From the NCBI GenBank assembly GCA_023259055.1, contig JAHFQZ010000002.1, positions 310,001-374,000 on the forward strand: a stretch of DNA of 64,000 bases, read 5' to 3'. Positions 19,101 to 28,170 of this stretch are shown one piece after another. A model generated the notes under the pieces. That model made no database searches. It was not told the origin of the DNA and saw only the letters and a list, made by a program, of their open reading frames with translations. How positions within the stretch are numbered: position 1 is the first letter of the stretch; every line of letters begins with the position of its first letter. A program made the translations under genes and the position numbers. The DNA is from Nitrosomonadales bacterium. GTDB taxonomy: Bacteria > Pseudomonadota > Gammaproteobacteria > Burkholderiales > Gallionellaceae.

Positions 19101-19854
19101 TGGATAGTGGTCTTGCGTGTGACAGGGAATTCCAAAATGCCTCGGTCGTTTGCCCTGAAAGAGTCCTGCCCGAAGCGTCGGTGATCGTGCCCGAAATCAT
19201 TATTGGAACGCGTACCTTGTGTTGCTCGAAATATTGCTCGATCACGAACAGCGCGGCCTTGGCGTTGAGCGTGTCGAATATCGTCTCGACCATCAGCAGA
19301 TCCGCACCGCCGTCGAGCAGGCCGCGCACCGATTCGGTGTAGCTCTCCACCAGTTCGTCGAAGGTAACGTTGCGCGCGCCGGGGTCGTGCACGTCAGGCG
19401 AGATCGAGGCCGTGCGTCCGGTCGGCCCCAGCACTCCCGCGACGAAGCGCGGCTTGTCTGGTGTGGAGAATTCATCGCACAACCCGCGTGCCAGCTTCGC
19501 TCCGGCGACGTTCAACTCATACACCAGATGTTGCATCCCGTAATCCGCCATTGAAATGGAGTTGGAATTGAAGGTGCAGGTCTCGAGAATGTCCGCGCCC
19601 GCTTCGAGGTATTCGCGGTGAATGCCGCCGATGATATGTGGCTGGGTCAGGAGCAACAGATCGTTGTTTCCCTTTAAGTCAATTTTATGGCCGGCAAAGA
19701 TTTTGCGTGCGCCGCTGTAATCGCCATACAGCGTGATACCGCGATAGTGTTCCTCGGACAGCTTGTAACGCTGGATCATTGTGCCCATTGCTCCGTCGAG
19801 GATCAGGATGCGTTTCTGCAGAAGCTGCTCAATTGGGTGGGTGTTGCCGGTCAT
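16135..19854 (-). CDS. metH: Cobalamin-dependent methionine synthase
   Basis: Transfers the methyl group of methyltetrahydrofolate to homocysteine through cobalamin. All four modules are present in 1239 aa: homocysteine/Zn barrel ([11 protein letters not shown]; Zn ligands in GLNCALGAE and [10 protein letters not shown]), pterin-binding barrel ([16 protein letters not shown]), B12 domain with the cobalt-ligand motif GDVHDIGKN, and the C-terminal AdoMet activation domain ([14 protein letters not shown]). I saw no cobalamin riboswitch in the 218 bp upstream. Confidence 0.98.
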   Translation of the reverse strand: MTGNTHPIEQLLQKRILILDGAMGTMIQRYKLSEEHYRGITLYGDYSGARKIFAGHKIDLKGNNDLLLLTQPHIIGGIHREYLEAGADILETCTFNSNSISMADYGMQHLVYELNVAGAKLARGLCDEFSTPDKPRFVAGVLGPTGRTASISPDVHDPGARNVTFDELVESYTESVRGLLDGGADLLMVETIFDTLNAKAALFVIEQYFEQHKVRVPIMISGTITDASGRTLSGQTTEAFWNSLSHARPLSIGLNCALGAEMMRPYVEELSVVASCYVSAHPNAGLPNPLSDTGYDELPEKTARLVKEFATSGFLNIAGGCCGTSPAHIKAIADALRDVPPRRIPYIEKKLRLSGLEPFNVGDDSLFVNVGERTNVTGSKMFARLILSGDYAQALDVARNQVENGAQIIDINMDEAMLDSQAAMVKFLNLIASEPDISKVPLMIDSSKWEVIEAGLKCVQGKAIVNSISLKEGEANFIKYATLVRRYGAAAVVMAFDEQGQADTYKRKTEICQRSYDILVNKVGFPPEDIIFDPNIFAIATGIEEHNNYAVDFIEATRWIKQHLPYAKVSGGVSNVSFSFRGNEAVREAIHTVFLYHTIKAGLTMGIVNAGQLGVYEEIPISLRDAVEDVVLNHRPDAGERLVTLAETVKGGGKAQVEDLEWRKGTVQERLTHALVRGITTYIVEDTEEARRQAEFPVEVIEGPLMTGMNVVGDLFGAGKMFLPQVVKSARVMKQAVAHLVPYIEAEKLRTGNTSAKGKIVMATVKGDVHDIGKNIVTVVLQCNNFEVVNMGVMVPCQQILDTAREHKADIIGLSGLITPSLEEMAHVAKEMQRQGFTIPLMIGGATTSRVHTAVKIEPNYPDGATVYVTDASRAVGVCSNLLSGTLRDEYIAGIKTDYSSAREQHEGKKGKAAHVTLAVARAHGLKTDWKNYTPPKPWLAGVHKFEAYPLDKIAEHIDWSPFFQAWELSGRYPKILQDAVVGEEARKLFADAQAMLKKIIAEKWLTANAVFGLLPANSVNSDDIEIYTDETRIRVAMIWHNLRQQTKKPDDIPNYCLADFIAPKETKVKDYIGAFAVTTGIGIDERVAEFEKHNDDYNAILLKALADRLAEAFAELLHLRVRREFWGYAADEALDNDALIAEKYRGIRPAPGYPACPEHSEKGPLFDLLQAPLNAGITLTESFAMMPTAAVSGFYFSHPQAQYFATGKVDKDQVEDYARRKGWSMEEAERWLAPVLSY

Positions 19855-20072
19855 GATGTATAGCCTGAAATATAAGCGCGGATTTTAACATGTAGAAAGA
19901 CAGATAGCCGTGTGGCTCGCCATTTTGTGGCATGCCTTTAATTCGCAATATAGATAGGCTGCACGTTGCGGCGGCTTGTTATTTCACTTATGATGGTTTT
20001 GTCGCATGTCCCTGCATCTCTCCGCAGTATCAGCTTTCAAGCTTTTTCCCTTTCATTTATTAGGAGAAAATC

Positions 20073-20660
20073 ATGCAAATATTCCATTCCATTGCAAAAC
20101 TCTTTTCGATGTTGCTGTTTGCAGTTGCCATCTCGGGCTGCTCCAGTACTACCCAAGTGGAAAGCGACCTGGGCCTCAAGGGTGCTCCAGACTGGGTCAA
20201 CAAAGGAACCAATATCCTCAATGATAAGGATGGACGCCTGTTTCACGGCGTGGGTTCAGCCTCTCCGATGGGGGATATGGCGTTGCAAAAATCCGTCGCC
20301 GATGACCGGGCACGTGCCGAAGTGGCGCGGATCTTGTCGTCCTACATGGACGTGGTTTCCAGTGACTACTTATCTTCTGCCAAGTCTGGGTCTTCCGCCA
20401 AGCCTGGCGACGTAAGTGTTACCGAGGAGTCTGTCTCACGCCAGATCAAGTCCCTTACCAAGGTCAACCTGGCCGGTGCCAGGATCATTGGCAATTGGCG
20501 CGACCCTAAATCAAACATCATTTATTCAATAGCCGAACTGGACATGAAACAGGTTAAAAGCACGCTGGCCGGCACTCGAGACATGAACGACGATTTGAGG
20601 CGATATATCGAAACCAGCGCGGACAACATTTTTGACCGCGTCGCAAAGGAGAAAAAATAA
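20073..20660 (+). CDS. LPP20-family lipoprotein
   Basis: A 195-aa predicted lipoprotein with lipobox ISGC (Cys23) and then an LPP20-like domain, recognised by GAPDWVNKG, GVGSASPMGDMALQKSVADDRARAEVARIL and the closing Tyr-Ser-Ile-Ala-Glu-Leu-Asp segment. LPP20-family proteins are outer-membrane lipoproteins in Helicobacter and include the flagellar FlgP. Ribosome site AGGAGA precedes the ATG. It is the first of a four-lipoprotein cassette; its stop overlaps the next start (TAATG). Precise role unknown. Confidence 0.85.
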   Translation: MQIFHSIAKLFSMLLFAVAISGCSSTTQVESDLGLKGAPDWVNKGTNILNDKDGRLFHGVGSASPMGDMALQKSVADDRARAEVARILSSYMDVVSSDYLSSAKSGSSAKPGDVSVTEESVSRQIKSLTKVNLAGARIIGNWRDPKSNIIYSIAELDMKQVKSTLAGTRDMNDDLRRYIETSADNIFDRVAKEKK

Positions 20661-21268
20661 TGAGCTGGACACTACCTAAAAACAGACTGGCCGTATTGAT
20701 GGCCTTGATGTTGGCTTTTGTCGGTTGTTCCACTGCCGTGACACGTATGGATGCTGGTGAAGTAAAAGACTTGAGCGGTGCCTGGAACGATACCGACTCC
20801 CAGCAGGTGTCTGAAGAGATGATCAAGGATGTGCTGAACCGCACCTGGCTTGGCGAGTTCACACGCACGCAAAACCGCCAGCCGGCGGTGATCGTTGGTG
20901 AAGTGGTCAACTTGAGCCACGAGCACATCAACGTCAACACCTTTGTCGCCGACATGGAGCGAGCCTTGATCAATTCCGATAAGGTGCAATTCGTTGCCTC
21001 TTCCACAGAGCGCCAGGAAATCCGTGGAGAACGCAAGGATCAGGATCTTCATGCCAGTGAGGCCACCCGTAAGCCGATGGGGCAGGAGAAAGGCGCCGAC
21101 TTCATGTTGAAGGGAACCATCAACACCATCATTGATGCCTCCGGCAAAACGCAATTGCGTTTCTATCAGGTGGATCTGACACTGATCAGCCTGGCGGACA
21201 ATCGCAAGGTCTGGGTTGGCCAGAAAAAGATCAAGAAACTGGTGGAGCGCAGCAACCTGAGGTTCTAG
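20660..21268 (+). CDS. LpoB-like penicillin-binding-protein activator lipoprotein
   Basis: A 202-aa lipoprotein with lipobox FVGC (Cys23). The body matches the LpoB/PBP-activator family: conserved LSGAWNDTDSQQVSEEMIKD, PAVIVGEVVNLSHEHINV, and YQVDLTLISLADNRKVWVGQKKIKK at the C-terminus. LpoB of E. coli is anchored in the outer membrane and stimulates PBP1B. Here the gene lies between LPP20 and COG3014 genes with 1-bp and 4-bp junctions, a different context from E. coli lpoB, so the target may differ. Confidence 0.85.
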   Translation: MSWTLPKNRLAVLMALMLAFVGCSTAVTRMDAGEVKDLSGAWNDTDSQQVSEEMIKDVLNRTWLGEFTRTQNRQPAVIVGEVVNLSHEHINVNTFVADMERALINSDKVQFVASSTERQEIRGERKDQDLHASEATRKPMGQEKGADFMLKGTINTIIDASGKTQLRFYQVDLTLISLADNRKVWVGQKKIKKLVERSNLRF

Positions 21269-21272
21269 GTAA

Positions 21273-22673
21273 TTGAAAGCTGGGCAATTGATGGCGGGAT
21301 GCCTGGCGGCGTGCCGCATTGCGCTGTTGCTTGGAACTTTCGCCTTGGCGGGATGCGCCACCTATAGCGATTCCTTCGGCGCCATCGAGCGCAATATTTC
21401 TGCACGGCGATACGATGCCGCTTTGCAAGAAATTGAGAAACAGGCCGGTACCAAACCCGACCTGGTGTTGTATCTTCTCAACAAGGGCATGGTGCTGCGC
21501 ATGAAGCGCGATTTTGCCGGTTCCAACCAGGCACTGGAAGCGGCCAAGACGGAAATGGAGCGGCTCTACGCCGCCAGTGTCAGCGAGAATGCGCTGTCAT
21601 TCGTTGTTAACGACGCGACCACCAGTTATGCCGGGGATGACTATGAGCAGGTTCTGGTGCACCTCTACATGGCGCTCAATTACCTTGAGCTAGGGCAACT
21701 TAACGAAGCGCGTGTTGAAGCATTGCAGGTGGACACCAAGCTGCGTGAGATCGGGGAAAAAATTCCAGGAAGCAAGTTCACTGAAGACGCGCTGTCCCGT
21801 TATATCACCGGCATGATCTACGAGGAACTGGGTGAATGGAGTGATGCCATGATCGCCTACCGTAAGACCTATGATGCCTACAAGAAATACCAGGTCAATT
21901 ATGGGCTGGCCATGCCGGAAATGCTCAAGCATGACCTTCTTCGGCTTGCTCAGCGGCAAGGGCTGGCGGACGAGGTCGCACAATACAGGGAGGAATTCGG
22001 CATTGAGCCTCAGCGGGAAGGGAGCAGCGCACCGGAGCGGGAAGGCGAACTGGTCTTCGTCCTGAATAACGGCCTGGCTCCCATCAAGCGCGAAAAAATC
22101 GTTGGTGCTTCAACGCCGCCGCACTCGGTCATGACAGATACACCCGCAACATATATGCAAGCCTCGCCCGCTCTGCCCGTGTTCGTTAATATCGCGCTGC
22201 CTTACCTCGAGTCACGCCACAACAAGGTGTCGAGCGCTCGTGTCAGAGTCTCTGGCAAACAGACATACACCCAAATTATGGAAGACATAGATGCCATTGC
22301 CAAGTCGAGCCTGGATTCCCGCATGCCGGCCATTACTGCACGATCAATCGCCCGTGCGGTATCCAAGGTTGCCATCCAGCAGTCAGTGGATCGCGCCGGA
22401 AGAAACAGGAACAATGACCTTGCGGTAGAATTGCTTGGATCCCTCCTTGTTCGTGTGGCAGCTGTGGCCACCGAGCGGGCCGATACTCGCAGCTGGCTGA
22501 CACTGCCCGCAAACGTCCAGATGGCGAGACTTTCTCTGTCGCCAGGAAATTATACGATTGCAGTTGATTTGCTGGGGGCCGACGAAAAAGTTGTCTCAAC
22601 TCAGGAATATCCCGGAATAGTCATAAGCAGGAAACGCAAGACGTATCTGATCCAGCATTGGATGTCCGATTAG
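21273..22673 (+). CDS. COG3014-family lipoprotein with TPR-like repeats
   Basis: A 466-aa predicted lipoprotein (lipobox LAGC, Cys28 from the TTG at 21273; an ATG at 21291 is also in frame). Residues 40-220 are helical with TPR-like pairs, e.g. LVHLYMALNYLELGQLNEARVEA and YITGMIYEELGEWSDAMIAY, each written here only in part of the repeat. The C-terminal half is beta-rich. It belongs to the uncharacterised COG3014 family, which I recall next to lpoB-like and LPP20 genes in other proteobacteria. Role unknown; the neighbours point to the cell wall or outer membrane. Confidence 0.75.
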   Translation: MKAGQLMAGCLAACRIALLLGTFALAGCATYSDSFGAIERNISARRYDAALQEIEKQAGTKPDLVLYLLNKGMVLRMKRDFAGSNQALEAAKTEMERLYAASVSENALSFVVNDATTSYAGDDYEQVLVHLYMALNYLELGQLNEARVEALQVDTKLREIGEKIPGSKFTEDALSRYITGMIYEELGEWSDAMIAYRKTYDAYKKYQVNYGLAMPEMLKHDLLRLAQRQGLADEVAQYREEFGIEPQREGSSAPEREGELVFVLNNGLAPIKREKIVGASTPPHSVMTDTPATYMQASPALPVFVNIALPYLESRHNKVSSARVRVSGKQTYTQIMEDIDAIAKSSLDSRMPAITARSIARAVSKVAIQQSVDRAGRNRNNDLAVELLGSLLVRVAAVATERADTRSWLTLPANVQMARLSLSPGNYTIAVDLLGADEKVVSTQEYPGIVISRKRKTYLIQHWMSD

Positions 22674-22695
22674 AACTAACCACAAGGAGAAGAAA

Positions 22696-23703
22696 ATGAA
22701 ACGTTCTGCCTTTGCCATTATTGCACTCATGCTCTTACTCCTGTCAGGCTGCGCCAGCCAGCCCACATCCGCACCTGACTGGATCGCCGGGGATAGTGCT
22801 CAGTACAAAAGTTCGCAGTACCTGATCGGACGCGGGCAGGCGGCTACACAGGAAGAGGCCAAGGATCGCGCCCGCGCTGACCTGTCCAAAATATTCCAGG
22901 TGGCAGTGGCGGTGGACAGCGAAGATGTCCAGAAATTCAAGACTGATACCGCCGGCACGGGACAGTATGAGAGCCAGGCTTCCAGGCGCATCACCACGCA
23001 TACCAGCCAGATTATCCGCGGGATACAGATTGCTGAGTTGTGGCAAGAACCCACCACTAAAAACTATCACGCGCTGGCAATTCTGCCGCGATTACAGACT
23101 GCTGCCAGCTTGCGCCAGCAGATCGGTCAACTGGATGAGGCCACCGGCAACCATATCGAACAGTCCCGCAAAAACAGCGACCTGTTCCTGAAAATTGCCG
23201 CAGCCAGCCATGCCGTAGATTCACAACAGGAACGCGAGTCATTGCAGAAGTCCCTGCAAGTGGTTGATACCACCGGGCGCGGTACTGAATCGCAATGGAA
23301 CCTCGCGAAGCTCAATAGCGATCTGGATGGGCTGCTGAAACGGGTGCGGATAGCATCACAAGTAGCAGCCGGTTCAACCCCGGGCTTGGCAGAGGTGGTA
23401 TCAGGGGCGCTGGCAAAGGGCGGATTCATGATCGAAACCGGGCAGAATCCGGATTTTGTATTGCAGGCGGGGATGGAACTGGCAGACCTTGGTTTTCAGG
23501 AAGGCTGGTATTGGCAGCGCGGTGTCCTGGAAATTACCCTGTCGGAAACGGGTACAGGCCGCGTGCGCGGCACCAGGCGCTGGACCATCAAGAGCAACGC
23601 ACCTGACAAAGAAAGTACGTCCAAGCGCGCTCTGAGCCAGGCAGACTTAGTCCTGAAGCAGGAGCTGAGGGCAGCGATTATTGATATGGCTAGTAGCCGC
23701 TGA
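22696..23703 (+). CDS. Large LPP20-like lipoprotein
   Basis: A 335-aa lipoprotein with lipobox LSGC (Cys19). An N-terminal LPP20-like part (APDWIAGD, LIGRGQAATQEEAKDRARADLSK) is followed by a helical middle and a C-terminal domain (about 235-330) with repeated short beta segments around GWYWQRGVLEITLSE. It starts 23 bp after the COG3014 gene behind AAGGAGAAG and ends the cassette before a strong terminator. It differs from the 195-aa LPP20 protein in having the extra C-terminal domain. Function unknown. Confidence 0.78.
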   Translation: MKRSAFAIIALMLLLLSGCASQPTSAPDWIAGDSAQYKSSQYLIGRGQAATQEEAKDRARADLSKIFQVAVAVDSEDVQKFKTDTAGTGQYESQASRRITTHTSQIIRGIQIAELWQEPTTKNYHALAILPRLQTAASLRQQIGQLDEATGNHIEQSRKNSDLFLKIAAASHAVDSQQERESLQKSLQVVDTTGRGTESQWNLAKLNSDLDGLLKRVRIASQVAAGSTPGLAEVVSGALAKGGFMIETGQNPDFVLQAGMELADLGFQEGWYWQRGVLEITLSETGTGRVRGTRRWTIKSNAPDKESTSKRALSQADLVLKQELRAAIIDMASSR

Positions 23704-23755
23704 CATCAAGCGGGACGAGCGGCCGTCAAACCCCAATTAGAGATTAGAGTTGTAA

Positions 23756-23783
23756 AAAGGGACTCGATTATCCGAGTCCCTTT
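23756..23783 (+). terminator. Bidirectional terminator after the lipoprotein cassette
   Basis: AAAGGGACTCG (23756-23766), loop ATTATC, CGAGTCCCTTT (23773-23783): an 11-bp perfect stem with A-rich and T-rich flanks. It lies between the convergent lipoprotein cassette and comM and can end both transcripts. Confidence 0.85.
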
Positions 23784-23832
23784 CATTCGTTAGTATTGCG
23801 GCAATCAGGCACGATTTATAATTTTTGCGTCC

Positions 23833-25323
23833 TTAAAAGCTTAATCGCCGATACTGTATCGCTTCGGCAATATGCCTTGTAGCAATTGCATCAATCCCTT
23901 CCAGATCGGCGATGCTGCGCGCCACTTTGAGTACGCGGTGATAGGCGCGAGCGGAGAGATTGAGGCGACTGATCGCCTGTTGCAGCAGCGCGACGCCTTG
24001 CGCATCTGGAGAGCACAACGCATCGATTTCGGTCACTGAAAGCAGCGCGTTGGCCTTGTCCTGGCGCGCTAATTGGCGCTGCCGCGCGATTTCCACGCGC
24101 GCCTGCAAATCGGCACTGGTTTCGCCGTCAGCCTTGTTGAGCAGGTCGTCCTGCGCCACGGCAGGCACTTCGATCTGGATGTCAATGCGATCCAGCAGAG
24201 GGCCGGAAATCTTGCTGCGGTAGCGTGAAATCTGATCCGGCGTGCAGCGGCATTTGCCGTTGTAGTGGCCGTGATATCCGCACGGGCATGGATTCATCGC
24301 GGCGATGAGTTGGAATTGCGCCGGAAAATCGGCACGTTTTGCGGCACGCGAAATGGTGATGCGCCCCGATTCCATAGGTTCGCGCAACACTTCCAGGACG
24401 CTGCGCTCGAATTCTGGCAGCTCATCGAGAAACAGTACGCCGTGTAGCGCCATCGAGATTTCGCCGGGGCGCGGATTGCTGCCGCCGCCGACCAGCGCCA
24501 CGCCCGATGCGGTGTGATGCGGCGACCGGTACGGCCGCGTTTTCCATTTTGCTACGTCGAAGTGGCCATCCAGCGATTGCAGTGCCGCGCTCTGCAATGC
24601 CTCGGTCTCGGTCATCTGAGGCAGGATGCCGGGGAAGCGGGCCGCAAGCATGGATTTGCCTGTGCCTGGCGGCCCCATCATCAGCACACTGTGCCCGCCC
24701 GCTGCGGCGATTTCCAGCGCGCGCTTGACCTGCGTCTGTCCTTTCACTTCGCTTATGTCCGGGTAGTGCGGACGGAAAGTTTGCGGCTGGCTGATATATG
24801 GCGCAATGCTTTCCCTGCCTGCGAAATGCGCTGCCACTTGTAACAGTGTCTGCGCCGGATACACCGTAGCATCTTCCACCAGCGCGGCTTCGGCGGCATT
24901 GGCTTGTGGCAGGATGAAAGCCCGCCCGCTGCTGACTGCGCGGTACGTCATCGCCAGCGCGCCGCGTATCGGGCGCAGCTCGCCGGTCAGCGCAAGCTCA
25001 CCGGCGAATTCGTAATCAGCAAGTTTGTCAGAGGGGATTTGCCCGGTGGCGGCTAGAATGCCCAAGGCGATGGGCAGATCAAATCGGCCGCTCTCTTTGG
25101 GCAGGTCGGCGGGCGCGAGGTTGACGGTGATGCGTCGCGCCGGAAAATCGAACTGGCAATTTTGCAGTGCGGCACGCACGCGGTCCTTGCTTTCCTTAAC
25201 TTCTGTTTCCGGCAAGCCCACGATCGTAAAGTTAGGCAAGCCGTTGGCGATGTGCACCTCAACGGTGACGAGAGCCGCTTCCATTCCTGAAAGCGCGCGG
25301 CTGTAGAGAACCGCGAGGCGCAT
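23833..25323 (-). CDS. comM: YifB/ComM-family Mg-chelatase-like AAA+ ATPase
   Basis: A 496-aa protein with an N-terminal Lon-S16-like domain, an AAA+ core (Walker A GPPGTGKSM; Walker B LFLDELPEF), a CPCGYHGH zinc-like block and a C-terminal Mg-chelatase domain (LNLSARAYHRVLKVARSIADLEG). ComM is a hexameric branch-migration helicase that helps integrate transforming DNA; it is widespread also in species not known to be competent. It is 2 bp downstream of ubiK in the same direction. Confidence 0.93.
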   Translation of the reverse strand: MRLAVLYSRALSGMEAALVTVEVHIANGLPNFTIVGLPETEVKESKDRVRAALQNCQFDFPARRITVNLAPADLPKESGRFDLPIALGILAATGQIPSDKLADYEFAGELALTGELRPIRGALAMTYRAVSSGRAFILPQANAAEAALVEDATVYPAQTLLQVAAHFAGRESIAPYISQPQTFRPHYPDISEVKGQTQVKRALEIAAAGGHSVLMMGPPGTGKSMLAARFPGILPQMTETEALQSAALQSLDGHFDVAKWKTRPYRSPHHTASGVALVGGGSNPRPGEISMALHGVLFLDELPEFERSVLEVLREPMESGRITISRAAKRADFPAQFQLIAAMNPCPCGYHGHYNGKCRCTPDQISRYRSKISGPLLDRIDIQIEVPAVAQDDLLNKADGETSADLQARVEIARQRQLARQDKANALLSVTEIDALCSPDAQGVALLQQAISRLNLSARAYHRVLKVARSIADLEGIDAIATRHIAEAIQYRRLSF

Positions 25324-25325
25324 AC

Positions 25326-25574
25326 TTATGAAGAAGTCTTGTTATGTTGCGCTTCCAATTCCGTAACACGCGCTTCCAGCGCGGTCAGATGTTCACGGGT
25401 GCGCGCCAGCACCTTGGCTTGCACGTCGAACTCTTCGTGCGTAACAAGATTGAGTTTGGCGAACCCTTGCATGAGCAGGGCACGCATATTTTTTTCAATG
25501 TCTTTGGCGGGGCTGCTATTTACCGCCTCGTTTAACTTTGCCGAAAGTTCATCAAAAAATTTTTGATTGAGCAT
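25326..25574 (-). CDS. ubiK: Ubiquinone biosynthesis accessory factor UbiK
   Basis: An 82-aa coiled-coil protein of the UbiK/BMFP (YqiC) family: LNQKFFDELSAKLNEAVNSS at the start, then the helical EEFDVQAKVLARTREHLTALEARVTELEA part in two segments. UbiK binds UbiJ and assists the aerobic steps of ubiquinone synthesis. The ATG at 25572-25574 has GGAG 7 bp upstream and gives the family's normal length; the open frame extends further but without family similarity. Confidence 0.9.
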   Translation of the reverse strand: MLNQKFFDELSAKLNEAVNSSPAKDIEKNMRALLMQGFAKLNLVTHEEFDVQAKVLARTREHLTALEARVTELEAQHNKTSS

Positions 25575-25951
25575 GTCGAGACTCCGGGGTGATTGCGATG
25601 CGGTTTGGTTGCGATATCTGGCAGTGTAGCAAAATTTGACAAGTACGGAGGCGTGTCCTTGATAAACCCGAGATACTGAATCCAGAATATTCATTGGGCA
25701 GTTCGTGGTTAAGTAGTGACTTTGCGCAGGGTTAACGTGCATAGTCAAAACTTGGTTGTTCCATCAGGGTTTGTCCGGAATCAAGCCACACACGACAAAT
25801 CCCATACAAAATTGACAGTTTTGATCGTACATCAAGCACTACGCTATAGTAGTATGTTGTAATTGATATTAACGCCGCGTTGAGACTGCTGTGACGTGTT
25901 GTTATACTGTCAAAAAACAATGCCTGATTAACTTATTCAAGGGGGAAGAAG

Positions 25952-26608
25952 ATGCTGAATGTGGAGCAAGCGCGCTTTAATATGATAGAACAACAAATTC
26001 GCCCATGCGAAGTGTTTGAGGGTCGGGTTCTGGACTTGCTTAAGCACGTCCGCCGCGAGCATTTCGTGCCGAAGGGCATGAAGGAAATGGCTTTCGCTGA
26101 TATGGAAATCCCTTTGGGTTATGGAGTATCCATGTGGCAGCCAAAACTGGAAGCGCGCACCCTTCAGGAATTACATCTCACTCGTAACGACCATGTGTTG
26201 GAAGTGGGCACTGGGAGTGGCTATATGACCGCGCTGCTGTCCGTGCTGGCGGGGCATGTCACTTCTGTTGAGATCGTTCCGCAGTTGAGTGCCACAGCCA
26301 AGCAAAACCTGTCTGCCGCTCGACGCGATAACATTACTCTTGAGATTGGCGACGCTTCACATGGTTGGGGCGGCGGTGCAAGTTATGATGCCATAGTACT
26401 GACAGGCTCAACACCGGTGTTACCCGAAGAGTTTCAGAACAGACTGAATGTCGGCGGCCGATTGTTCGCTGTTGTCGGCGACGCGCCTGTGATGCGGGCC
26501 AAGATGATTACTTGTATTGCTCCTGAAACCTTTGAAACCGTCAATATTATGGAAGCCTGCGTCGCTCCGCTGCAACATGCTCAACAGCCTGTACGGTTTA
26601 TGTTCTGA
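25952..26608 (+). CDS. Protein-L-isoaspartate O-methyltransferase-like protein
   Basis: A 218-aa class I SAM methyltransferase of the PCMT family. It has the SAM loop VLEVGTGSGYMTALLS and the start LNVEQARFNMIEQQIRPCEV typical of the betaproteobacterial branch found upstream of tolC. That branch departs from canonical PCMT around the usual IGYGQTIS motif (here PLGYGVSMWQPK), so isoaspartate repair is not certain. A GGGGGAAG ribosome site precedes the ATG. The next gene is tolC, 79 bp on. Confidence 0.88.
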   Translation: MLNVEQARFNMIEQQIRPCEVFEGRVLDLLKHVRREHFVPKGMKEMAFADMEIPLGYGVSMWQPKLEARTLQELHLTRNDHVLEVGTGSGYMTALLSVLAGHVTSVEIVPQLSATAKQNLSAARRDNITLEIGDASHGWGGGASYDAIVLTGSTPVLPEEFQNRLNVGGRLFAVVGDAPVMRAKMITCIAPETFETVNIMEACVAPLQHAQQPVRFMF

Positions 26609-26687
26609 ATATTAACGTTGGTTTGCACAATTGCACGATCGGTTGTAGTATTAGAGATATCTAATATACTGATTTTGCGAAAACCTT

Positions 26688-28022
26688 ATGAATCAAATAC
26701 CGCATCGATTTCTTTTTGCAGTTCTGTTCTCCGCGAGTAGCGGCGCACTGGCTGCCGACCTGCTGGAAACCTTCCACGCCGCCCAGGCAAACGATCCGGT
26801 ATTTGCCTCGGCGCGCGCCACGCTGCAGGCCGGACAGGAAAAACTGCCACAGGGCCGCTCTGCTTTGATGCCGTCGGTCAATCTCAGCGCCAACACCACC
26901 TATAACGATCAGACGGTGCAATACAACCCGACCATGCCTCCCCTGTTTACAGGCGGCGAAAGCCGTTACAACAGCCATGGTTACGGAGTAAACCTGGTGC
27001 AGCCGCTGTTTCGCCAGCAGAACTGGCTGGCCTACAGCGAATCCGAATTGCAGGTTACCCAGGCCGAAGCACAATTCAAGATTGCCGAGCAGGATTTGAT
27101 GCTGCGGGTCGCACAAGCCTACTTCGATGTGCTGATCGCGCAGGACAGCGTCCAGCTGGTAGAAGCGCAAAAGACCGCCATCGCCGAACAACTCGAACAG
27201 GCCAGACGCAATTTCGAGGTCGGCAGCGCCACCATCACCGACACCCTTGAGGCGCAAGCACGCCATGACCTGACCGGCGCGCAGGAAATCGCCGCCAGGA
27301 ACAACCTGGAAATCAAGCGCAGCGCCCTGCAGCAGCTGATCAATGCCGTGCCCAAGGACCTCAAGCCGCTCGGCAAGGACTTCCGGCTGGAGGCCCCGCA
27401 ACCCGCCGACATGGAAAAATGGGTGGACAATGCGCAGTTAAACAGTTTGCAGCTGGCCATCGCGCAGGCGGGCGCCACGATTGCCGAGAAAGAAGTGGCG
27501 CGCAACCGGGGCGGGCACTACCCGACGGTGGATCTTGTGGCCAATTTCTCCAAAAGCGTTGCCAATGGCGGCAGCTTCGGCGTGGGCACCGACAGTACCA
27601 ACAAGAGCATCGGCATGCAATTGAACATGCCGCTGTTCCAGGGGGGCGGCGTCAATTCCAGATTGCGCGAGGCGGAAGCCAACCGCGAGCGCGCCAGTCA
27701 GGAGCTGGAGAATGCCCGTCGCAACGTCGCGCAGCAAACCAGACAAGCTTATCTTGGCGTGGTCAGCGGCATCGCCCAGGTCAAGGCGCTGCAGCAAGCG
27801 CTAGCCTCCAGCGAAAGCGTCCTAGAGGCCAGCAAGCTCGGCCATGAAGTCGGGGTGCGCACCAATCTCGATGTGCTGAACGCGCAGCAGCAGTTGTTTT
27901 CCACCCGGCGTGACCTGTTTCAGGCGCAATACAATTATTTGACCAGCCAATTGCGTCTCAAGGCTGCGGTGAGCTCGCTGGGTGAGGAAGATATGGGTAA
28001 GGTCAATCAGGCGCTGTACTGA
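26688..28022 (+). CDS. tolC: TolC-family outer membrane efflux channel
   Basis: A 444-aa outer-membrane protein that forms the trimeric exit duct of tripartite efflux and type I secretion. A signal peptide ends at ALA|AD, and two homologous halves follow, each with long coiled-coil helices; family blocks include FDVLIAQDSVQLVEAQK, RHDLTGAQE and the GVRTNLDVLNAQQQLFSTRRD segment near the C-terminus. No periplasmic adaptor or inner-membrane pump gene is nearby, so it may serve several pumps. Confidence 0.94.
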   Translation: MNQIPHRFLFAVLFSASSGALAADLLETFHAAQANDPVFASARATLQAGQEKLPQGRSALMPSVNLSANTTYNDQTVQYNPTMPPLFTGGESRYNSHGYGVNLVQPLFRQQNWLAYSESELQVTQAEAQFKIAEQDLMLRVAQAYFDVLIAQDSVQLVEAQKTAIAEQLEQARRNFEVGSATITDTLEAQARHDLTGAQEIAARNNLEIKRSALQQLINAVPKDLKPLGKDFRLEAPQPADMEKWVDNAQLNSLQLAIAQAGATIAEKEVARNRGGHYPTVDLVANFSKSVANGGSFGVGTDSTNKSIGMQLNMPLFQGGGVNSRLREAEANRERASQELENARRNVAQQTRQAYLGVVSGIAQVKALQQALASSESVLEASKLGHEVGVRTNLDVLNAQQQLFSTRRDLFQAQYNYLTSQLRLKAAVSSLGEEDMGKVNQALY

Positions 28023-28130
28023 TTGAGCTGATTAGCAGATGTTTTAACTGCCTGCGCTAAACATCCTTTTCTGTTGTAAAGATTTATATCGTCTGTGATA
28101 GAGAGCCAGTTTTTGCTGTGCAATATAACT

Positions 28131-28157
28131 GAGGCGCTTAAAAAACCTGAGCGCCTC
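28131..28157 (+). other. Hairpin in the rfbB leader
   Basis: GAGGCGCT (28131-28138) and AGCGCCTC (28150-28157) form a perfect 8-bp stem with an 11-nt A-rich loop, ending 13 bp before the rfbB ATG and beside its ribosome site. It could affect rfbB translation or end the tolC transcript, though no T-tract follows. Confidence 0.55.
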
Positions 28158-28170
28158 CTAGGGAATAAAC

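Noticed and set aside
19855-20072. Cobalamin riboswitch before metH
   Set aside because: No B12-box-like sequence or long structured leader seen in the 218-bp spacer.
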